A DNA stretch of 36,562 nucleotides from an uncultured Ruminococcus sp. (GTDB taxonomy: Bacteria > Bacillota > Clostridia > Oscillospirales > Ruminococcaceae). Positions 31,210-36,562 of this stretch are shown here, in pieces (position 1 is the first letter of the stretch; the number at the start of each line of letters is the position of its first letter). A program made the position numbers and the translations under genes. Below the pieces are notes generated by a model. The model searched no databases and was not told the DNA's origin. It saw nothing but the letters and a program-made list of their open reading frames with translations. Where the stretch lies: assembly GCA_902788785.1 (NCBI GenBank), contig CADALT010000024.1, positions 1 to 36,562 of the forward strand, read 5' to 3'.

Positions 31210-32139
31210 CTATTGTGTATCAAGAAAATCCAGTATCAGGCTGTTGGTATCTATACCCGTTATCTTCTCATCGCCCCAGGAATGTCTGCCGTCCTTTACG
31301 TCCAGCACCCAGACCTGTTCACGCCTGCCCTCGGCGCTGTACTTTGTAAGCTGTGAACCCTTGCCCACCAGGGTCTTATCTGTCATGGCTAGTCCGTTCA
31401 CCTGCACCCAATGCGCCATAACGTCCTCTATGGCGGGGGCTTTTGAGAATTTTGCGCTGCCGTCGCTGTTTTTGGGCACAACATCATCTTTTTCGCCGGT
31501 TATCTGAAAGATCCCGCATGGAGTGAGATCATTCCTTTTCGCCCAGATACTTTCGGGCATCATGCCTGCCACACTCACCACCGACCTGAAAGTGCCGCTT
31601 GCCTGTGCAGCAAGGCGATGGGTCATAAATGCACCGTTGCTGAAACCCACCGCATAGGTGCGCTCTTTATCAAAGGAGTATTCCTGCGCAAGATACTCTG
31701 CCAGTGCTTTCAGAAATCCGACATCGTCATTGCCGTCAGCACCGATGCCCGAATTCCAGCCGACAGGTGCCGTGCGGTCATTGGGGTCCTGCGCACCTGT
31801 GACATATACTACCCCATATCCACGGGGAACAGCGGCTTGCTCAAAGTGCGTCATACTACGGAAATCCTCTGCGGTATTTCCGCTGCCATGCAGCATGATG
31901 ACAAGCGGCGCCTGCTCGGTAACCTCAGGCATATCCATAATAAACTCGTGATGCACGCCGTCATAAGTACAGCTGAATTTACCGTCGCTGTCCTTTGTTA
32001 CTTCAAGAGACTTATCGGCTGCGGTGTCATTTTCTATAGTGACACTATCCGCCGCTGTGACTTTTTCCGTATTGCCCTTACCGCAGCCCGTCACCATGAA
32101 CATAAATACAGCCGCAAATATCAAAAATCTCGACCGCAC
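31210..32139 (-). CDS. PHB-depolymerase-like/LpqC-type esterase lipoprotein
   Basis: A 309-residue secreted lipoprotein: signal with lipobox VTGC near residue 19, an acidic linker, then an esterase of the PHB depolymerase/LpqC/feruloyl-esterase group. Visible marks: VIMLHGSGNTAEDF (oxyanion side), AVGFSNGAFMTHRLA (Ser nucleophile in GFSNG), ITGEKDDVVP (Asp), and KDGRHSWGDEK (His). These enzymes remove acetyl, feruloyl or other acyl groups. In a fibre degrader a xylan esterase role is plausible, without direct proof. Starts at a GTG (32139) behind GGGGAGGGAGC. The promoter has a large inverted repeat around the -10 box. Confidence 0.88.
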   Translation of the reverse strand: MRSRFLIFAAVFMFMVTGCGKGNTEKVTAADSVTIENDTAADKSLEVTKDSDGKFSCTYDGVHHEFIMDMPEVTEQAPLVIMLHGSGNTAEDFRSMTHFEQAAVPRGYGVVYVTGAQDPNDRTAPVGWNSGIGADGNDDVGFLKALAEYLAQEYSFDKERTYAVGFSNGAFMTHRLAAQASGTFRSVVSVAGMMPESIWAKRNDLTPCGIFQITGEKDDVVPKNSDGSAKFSKAPAIEDVMAHWVQVNGLAMTDKTLVGKGSQLTKYSAEGRREQVWVLDVKDGRHSWGDEKITGIDTNSLILDFLDTQ

Positions 32140-32157
32140 AGCGCTCCCTCCCCTCTA

Positions 32158-32199
32158 CATCGTTTGCTATATTATATAATATCCAAACGATGCTGTCAA
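32158..32199 (-). promoter_or_regulatory. Promoter and operator of the lipoprotein esterase
   Basis: Minus strand TTGACA (32194-32199), 17-bp spacer, TATAAT (32171-32176). CATCGTTTG (32158-32166) and CAAACGATG (32184-32192) are perfect 9-bp inverted arms flanking the -10 box. GCTGTC-AA-GACAGC (32192-32205) also overlaps the -35 box. Confidence 0.75.
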
Positions 32200-32408
32200 G
32201 ACAGCACACTGTCTAATATGCCTAATAGCATCCCCAAACCGATCATAGCGAGCACCAGGAATATGGTAGTTATTACTGGGTTTTCCTCTTTCTTTTCGAC
32301 AGGTTTGGGGGCGGGCTTCTTACGGTGACAGCAGTTCTTATCATTCAATAATTTATCGCCGTCCTCCGAGGTCAGCAAATAGATCAAAAATTCATCAAAC
32401 ATATCCAT
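32196..32408 (-). CDS. Small single-pass membrane protein
   Basis: About 70 residues from ATG 32408, chosen for the strong GAGGAGGTG just upstream; a longer frame lacks one. An acidic N-terminal helix (MDMFDEFLIYLLTSEDGDKLL) is followed by CCHRKKPAPKPVEKKEE, then one membrane segment at about residues 47-68. Not recognised. It lies directly upstream of the esterase promoter, in the same direction, so may be partly cotranscribed. Confidence 0.6.
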   Translation of the reverse strand: MDMFDEFLIYLLTSEDGDKLLNDKNCCHRKKPAPKPVEKKEENPVITTIFLVLAMIGLGMLLGILDSVLS

Positions 32409-32491
32409 AAGAACACCTCCTCTATGTCTGTAAACATTATAGCACATATCCTTTGATTTGTGGTAACTTTTTTTGGACTTTTGCGCTATAC

Positions 32492-32520
32492 TTGACATTT
32501 GTGCGCAAATGAGTTAAACT
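32492..32520 (+). promoter_or_regulatory. Promoter of the NifX-MBL pair with internal palindrome
   Basis: TTGACA (32492-32497), 17 bp, TAAACT (32515-32520). CATTTG-TGCG-CAAATG (32496-32511) fills the spacer, a likely repressor site. Confidence 0.7.
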
Positions 32521-32554
32521 TAAAATATATTATTTACTATTGAAAGGAAGCAGT

Positions 32555-32944
32555 ATGATGAGGATAGCAGTAACATATGAAAACGGTATGATATTCCAGC
32601 ATTTCGGCAAAACTTCGCAGTTCAAGCTTTATGATGTGGATAACGGTAAAGTCGTAAACGAACAGGTGGCAGACACTCTTGGGGCAGGTCACGGTGCACT
32701 GGCAGGTTTTCTAAAAAGTGTGGGTGCTGATGTGCTTATCTGCGGCGGTATCGGCGGCGGCGCACAGGCTGCACTGAACGAGGCAGGCATAACTCTCTAC
32801 GGCGGAAACACAGGCTTTGCTGATGATGCTGTGGCGGCTTATCTGGCAAACACGCTGGTACAGAATGCTTCGCCCACCTGTGACCACCACGGTCAAGAAC
32901 ACGGCGAGGGTCATTCCTGCGGCGAACACAAGTGCGGTGAATGA
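32555..32944 (+). CDS. NifX/NafY-type (Fe-Mo cofactor-associated) domain protein
   Basis: About 129 residues from ATG 32555 (AAAGGAAG upstream; the next ATG is possible). One dinitrogenase FeMo-cofactor binding domain: MRIAVTYENGMIFQHFGKTSQFKLYDV near the start, ADTLGAGHGALAGFLKSVGADVLICGGIGGGAQAAL, and GITLYGGNTGFADDAV. The C-terminal 24 residues are His/Cys-rich (CDHHGQEHGEGHSCGEHKCGE), suited to metal binding. No nitrogenase genes are nearby, so it is one of the many NifX-domain proteins with a non-nitrogenase role in Fe-S or metal handling. The MBL gene starts one base after its stop. Confidence 0.85.
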   Translation: MMRIAVTYENGMIFQHFGKTSQFKLYDVDNGKVVNEQVADTLGAGHGALAGFLKSVGADVLICGGIGGGAQAALNEAGITLYGGNTGFADDAVAAYLANTLVQNASPTCDHHGQEHGEGHSCGEHKCGE

Positions 32945-32945
32945 T

Positions 32946-33755
32946 ATGAAGATAGTAACTCTGGTGGAGAATACCTGCGGAGATGAGCGCTGTATAGCCG
33001 AACACGGACTTTGTATCTATATCGAGACCGAACGCCACAAACTCCTGCTGGATTCGGGGCAGACCGATGCCGTGGTGAAAAATGCGCAGGCTTTGGGCAT
33101 AGACCTTACTGCGGTGGATACGGTGATACTCAGCCACGGCCACTACGACCATTCGGGCGGTATAATGCCATTCTCCGAGATAAACAAGAGCGCACGCATC
33201 ATCATGCAGCGCACCGCCGCAGGCGAACACTATAACGGCGAGCGCTACATCGGCATCGACAAGGCGATACTCTCTCTGCCGAACGTTATGATGGCAGACG
33301 GCGATATCAGACTTGATGACGAGCTTTATATTTTCAGCGGCATACAGGGCAGGCGCTGTTATCCCGAGGGCAACAGAAAACTTACCTGCGAAAAAGACGG
33401 CATAAAAGTCCCCGATGATTTTGCCCACGAACAATGCCTTGTTATAACTCAAAACGGCAAAAACTGGCTGCTTTCGGGCTGTGCCCACAACGGCATACTA
33501 AACATACTCGACCGCTACAGAGAGATTTTTGACAGCGACCCCGACTATGTCATCAGCGGTTTTCATATGATGAAAAAGGACGGCGAGTATACCGATGAGG
33601 AAAAAGCCGTTATCCTCGAGACTGCACACGAACTCTCGAAGATGGACACCATTTTCTACAGCGGACACTGCACGGGCATACCTGCATTTGAGATGATGAA
33701 AGAGATCATGGGCAGCAAACTTATAGCTTTGCACAGCGGCACACAGATAATATAA
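32946..33755 (+). CDS. MBL-fold metallo-hydrolase
   Basis: A 269-residue metallo-beta-lactamase-fold protein. The metal site VILSHGHYDHSGG (His64, His66, Asp68, His69), a second His in SGCAHNG, and HMMKKDG and SGHCTG late motifs match the 7,8-dihydropterin/RFA-P synthase-like MBL subgroup found next to NifX-type genes in many anaerobes. Function is not established. The ATG at 32946 lies one base after the NifX stop, so translation is coupled; GGTG serves as ribosome-binding site. Confidence 0.85.
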   Translation: MKIVTLVENTCGDERCIAEHGLCIYIETERHKLLLDSGQTDAVVKNAQALGIDLTAVDTVILSHGHYDHSGGIMPFSEINKSARIIMQRTAAGEHYNGERYIGIDKAILSLPNVMMADGDIRLDDELYIFSGIQGRRCYPEGNRKLTCEKDGIKVPDDFAHEQCLVITQNGKNWLLSGCAHNGILNILDRYREIFDSDPDYVISGFHMMKKDGEYTDEEKAVILETAHELSKMDTIFYSGHCTGIPAFEMMKEIMGSKLIALHSGTQII

Positions 33756-33767
33756 GCATAACTTCTA

Positions 33768-33801
33768 AAAGGCATACCGTGATGATGCGGTATGCCTTTT
33801 G
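33768..33801 (+). terminator. Terminator of the NifX-MBL pair
   Basis: AAAGGCATACCG (33768-33779) and CGGTATGCCTTT (33788-33799) form a perfect 12-bp stem followed by T. Confidence 0.85.
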
Positions 33802-33913
33802 TGATATTCTACAAACTACAGAGCGTATATTTGTATGTATTGCTCATAACAAGTTCACAGCGAACTGTTTTAATATTCAAGTATACGAAAATATCTTTGT
33901 AATAAAATATTCA

Positions 33914-33942
33914 TTGAATGCCTGCGTTTAAAGTAGTATAAT
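33914..33942 (+). promoter_or_regulatory. Promoter of the SulP gene
   Basis: TTGAAT (33914-33919), 17 bp, TATAAT (33937-33942). Confidence 0.75.
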
Positions 33943-33993
33943 AATGAAGTTGTTTTAAAAAATTTATATCTACATGATGGGAGTTGCAGAATT

Positions 33994-35673
33994 ATGGAAG
34001 TTGTGAAGAAAGCCCGTGTCAAGGCGACAGAGGAAAAGCTTAAGCCGAAGCTTTTCTCCGTATTAAAGGGGTATACACCTCAGCAGTTCATCAAGGACGT
34101 TACCGCAGGTGTGATAGTTGCGATAATCGCACTGCCTTTGTCTATCGCACTGGCGCTGGCATCGGGCGTTAGTCCCGAGCAGGGTCTGTATACTGCGATA
34201 GTTGCAGGTTTCCTCGTATCGTTCTTAGGCGGCAGCCGTGTGCAGATAGCAGGGCCCACAGCCGCATTCGCCACGATAGTTGCAGGCATAGTCGCATCTC
34301 AGGGCATGGACGGTCTGGTCATATCGACCATAATGGCAGGCATGATAATGATAGTCATGGGTCTGTGCCGCTTCGGCAAGCTGATAAAGTACATACCCGG
34401 TACGATCACCTCGGGTTTCACATTTGGTATCGCCGTGACCATACTAATTGGACAGATCAAGGACTTTCTGGGACTTACTTTCAAGAATTCCCCCATCGAG
34501 ACCGTTGACAAGGTCGAAGAGATATTCAGATGTATCGGTACTATCAACCCTATGGCTGCGCTGATAGGACTTATCTCGCTGGCAATACTCATACTCTGGC
34601 CCAAAAAGCTGGAAAAGATACCTGCCTCGCTGATAGCTGTCATCGTATGCTCTGCCATAGTAAAGCTGACTGATATGAACGTAAACACCATCGGCGACCT
34701 GTACACCATATCCAACCAGCCCCCAAAGTTCGCTCTGCCCGAGGTAAGCTTTGCAAGGATAAGGTCGCTTGCGCCATCAGCTTTCACCATCGCACTGCTG
34801 GCAGCAGTGGAATCTCTTCTCTCCTGCGTGGTCGCAGACGGTATGATAGGTTCAAAGCACCGCTCGAATATGGAGCTTATCGCACAGGGTGCAGCTAACA
34901 TCGGCTCGGCACTTTTCGGCGGTATACCTGCAACAGGCGCCATCGCAAGAACCGCCGCTAACGTAAAGAACGGCGGCAGAACTCCTATCTCGGGTATGGT
35001 ACACTCGGTGGTCGTACTGCTGATACTTGTACTCCTTATGGGATATGCAGAGCTGATACCCATGCCCACCATCGCAGCTATACTTTTCATCGTAGCTTAC
35101 AATATGAGCGGCTGGAAAAATATCAGAGATACCATAAAGACAGCCCCCAAGAGCGATATAGCTGTTCTGCTGACCACTCTGGTGATGACAGTGGTATTCG
35201 ACCTTGTGGTAGCCATCGGCGTTGGCATGGTAATGGCTTCACTGCTGTTCATGAAGAGAATGGCTGATGTCACCGAGGCACACACCTGGGTAGATGATGA
35301 CGATGAGGACACCGACCCCGATAATATCCAGCTGAAACATATACCCGAACATACAAAGGTATATGAGATAAACGGTCCCATGTTCTTTGCAGCTGCCGAG
35401 AAGTTCAGCTATATGCTGGATGATGAGGATACCGATGTACTGGTGATCCGTATGCGTAACGTGCCTGCTGTGGACGCATCGGGCGTTGCTGCACTGACAG
35501 ACGTTGTCGAGCGCTGCGGCAAGAAGAATATCAATGTGGTATTCTCCCACGTAAACGAACAGCCCATGCACGCCATGCAGAAGGCAGGTCTCACCGAGAC
35601 CGTGGGCAGCGAGAATTTCTGCGACCATATAGATACCGCACTGCTGCGTGCGCAGGAGATAGTATCTACCTGA
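33994..35673 (+). CDS. SulP-family anion transporter with STAS domain
   Basis: A 559-residue SLC26/SulP carrier: about 10-14 membrane segments over residues 33-420 with the SulP signature LPLSIALALASGVSPEQGLYTAIVAGF, the GPTAAFATIVAG pore segment and a GGIPATGAIARTAANVKNGGRTPISG loop. The C-terminal STAS domain (about 440-555) follows an acidic linker (WVDDDDEDTDPDN); its VDASGVAALTD loop is the usual STAS phosphorylation-site region. Members carry sulfate, bicarbonate or dicarboxylates; not decidable here. ATG behind GGGAG. Confidence 0.92.
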   Translation: MEVVKKARVKATEEKLKPKLFSVLKGYTPQQFIKDVTAGVIVAIIALPLSIALALASGVSPEQGLYTAIVAGFLVSFLGGSRVQIAGPTAAFATIVAGIVASQGMDGLVISTIMAGMIMIVMGLCRFGKLIKYIPGTITSGFTFGIAVTILIGQIKDFLGLTFKNSPIETVDKVEEIFRCIGTINPMAALIGLISLAILILWPKKLEKIPASLIAVIVCSAIVKLTDMNVNTIGDLYTISNQPPKFALPEVSFARIRSLAPSAFTIALLAAVESLLSCVVADGMIGSKHRSNMELIAQGAANIGSALFGGIPATGAIARTAANVKNGGRTPISGMVHSVVVLLILVLLMGYAELIPMPTIAAILFIVAYNMSGWKNIRDTIKTAPKSDIAVLLTTLVMTVVFDLVVAIGVGMVMASLLFMKRMADVTEAHTWVDDDDEDTDPDNIQLKHIPEHTKVYEINGPMFFAAAEKFSYMLDDEDTDVLVIRMRNVPAVDASGVAALTDVVERCGKKNINVVFSHVNEQPMHAMQKAGLTETVGSENFCDHIDTALLRAQEIVST

Positions 35674-35732
35674 ATCAGTTTTTGCGTTATAAAAAAGCCG
35701 TCTATTAAGACAGATACCTATATAGAAGTTTT

Positions 35733-35762
35733 GCCCCTGAGTGTTACAAAGCACTCAGGGGC
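35733..35762. terminator. Hairpin between the SulP and methyltransferase genes
   Basis: GCCCCTGAGTG (35733-35743) and CACTCAGGGGC (35752-35762) form a perfect 11-bp stem between convergent genes. T-runs are weak on both strands, so its terminator role is uncertain. Confidence 0.5.
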
Positions 35763-35798
35763 ATTGTGAATATTTATGTTGCTAAGCTAAATCAGAAT

Positions 35799-36449
35799 TT
35801 ATTCGATTGCTTTCAGCACAGAAGTCGGTCCCCAGCTGTTCAAAACTGAAACAGATGAAAAACCCGCTTTATTTAAGGCTTCTATTTCGTGTTCAACTGT
35901 TAATGGAGTATCGTAATGATAAAAAGTATCGTCCGCTATGTTTTGTTCTTTTTTCAAGCGAAGCAGCTCTGCACGGCGAAAACACTCTTCTTCATCGGAC
36001 TTTGCAAAATAATCCGTAAGGATGAAGCTTCCTCCGGGTTTCAGCGCTTTTAGGAGTTTCGCATACAGTCGTATTTTCTCCTCCCCTGTAAAATGGTGAA
36101 GAGATTCCACAGACACCGCTGCATCAAAAGAATTCTCGCCAAACGGCACATCAAAATACGAGCCCAAAATCAAAGTCATATTCTTATCAGGAAATTTGTT
36201 GCGCAGTGCCTCAAGCATACCCGGTGCAAGGTCGATGCCCGTAACCTCCGCCGAAGGCACCAGTTCAAAATAGTAACCAAGTTCCAACCCTGTTCCGCAG
36301 CCCAAATCAAGAAGGCGTGTGCCGGCAATTTGTGGCAGGCAGCTTGCTGTGTACGGATAGAATTCCTTTGCGGAATCAATACAGGTTAATTGATGTTCTT
36401 CGTACCCACTTAATCTGGCATCAAAGAATTCACCCATTTTTTCAAGCAT
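35799..36449 (-). CDS. Class I SAM-dependent methyltransferase
   Basis: A 216-residue Rossmann-fold methyltransferase. Motif I is LLDLGCGTGLELGYYF near residues 45-60, motif II VTGIDLAPGML, motif III DAAVSVESLHHFT, and post-III LKALKPGGSFILTDYF. Substrate not predictable. The ATG follows GGAGGT. It converges with the SulP gene. Confidence 0.88.
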   Translation of the reverse strand: MLEKMGEFFDARLSGYEEHQLTCIDSAKEFYPYTASCLPQIAGTRLLDLGCGTGLELGYYFELVPSAEVTGIDLAPGMLEALRNKFPDKNMTLILGSYFDVPFGENSFDAAVSVESLHHFTGEEKIRLYAKLLKALKPGGSFILTDYFAKSDEEECFRRAELLRLKKEQNIADDTFYHYDTPLTVEHEIEALNKAGFSSVSVLNSWGPTSVLKAIE

Positions 36450-36485
36450 TTTTCATACCTCCATAAATTCCGATTTGGTACAATA

Positions 36486-36536
36486 AAAGAGTAGAAAAGC
36501 GATGTGTCCAAAGCATTGCAAAGCTACTCTTTTTTT
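36486..36536. terminator. Terminator-like hairpin at the window end
   Basis: AGAGTAG (36488-36494) and CTACTCT (36524-36530) with an inner GCGATG/CATTGC pairing, followed by six T on the plus strand and by TTTTATTG on the minus strand. It probably ends transcripts from outside the window or from the adjoining 36.45-36.56 kb stretch. No gene is seen to its right. Confidence 0.6.
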
Positions 36537-36562
36537 ATTACAATAAGAGAGAAAAGGTCCGG

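Noticed and set aside
32555-32944. Evidence for nitrogen fixation
   Set aside because: A NifX-type domain alone is widespread outside diazotrophs, and no nifHDKEB genes are in the window.

Overview
The window looks like the chromosome of an anaerobic, fibre-degrading Ruminococcus-type member of the Clostridia. The case rests on a dockerin-bearing esterase, a GH39 beta-xylosidase, a clostridial SUF operon (sufCBDSU plus Rrf2), a CO-dehydrogenase-family protein, LytTR and XRE regulators and many TTGACA/TATAAT promoters with 17-bp spacers. The genus is inferred from gene content only. No rRNA, tRNA, insertion sequence or CRISPR array was seen.

Left part (1-14.3 kb): a YuiD-like PAP2-family membrane protein, a probable small RNA (about 842-967), a DUF2974-like hydrolase, a Thr-rich lipoprotein whose promoter contains a perfect inverted repeat, two overlapping XRE regulators, a GH39 xylosidase, an FAD-dependent reductase coupled to a small lipoprotein, a LytTR regulator with a membrane partner, an RNHCP zinc-ribbon-like protein behind an 11-codon leader ORF, a YdcF-like DUF218 protein, a dockerin esterase with a lipobox, a P1 (DmpA-like) aminopeptidase, and purF.

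Middle (14.4-25.7 kb): an ammonium transporter fused to a C-terminal PII domain sits behind a leader with two terminator-like hairpins. It is followed by a DUF2716-like protein and the leftward suf operon, which ends in its likely regulator, Rrf2. Next come a multi-pass membrane protein and an EAL phosphodiesterase fused to a large predicted beta-helix.

Right part (25.7-36.5 kb): a leftward six-gene operon encodes a NitT/TauT-type ABC transporter (binding lipoprotein, permease, ATPase), a CooS-family protein and two small membrane proteins. The CooS homologue keeps the B/D-cluster cysteines and most C-cluster ligands, but has Asp where the DVQC ligand cysteine should be, plus a 14-histidine N-terminal tail. 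It is therefore probably not a true CO dehydrogenase. Its promoter carries the same inverted repeat (TCCTA-N9-TAGGA) as the suf promoter, which suggests one regulator, probably the Rrf2 protein, controls both. Beyond it lie a PHB-depolymerase-like lipoprotein esterase, a small membrane protein, a NifX-domain/MBL-fold gene pair, a SulP transporter with STAS domain, and a methyltransferase.

The most promising undescribed system is the CooS-like/ABC/small-membrane-protein operon with its suf-shared operator. The RNA-level leaders before amt and the RNHCP gene and the EAL/beta-helix fusion come next.
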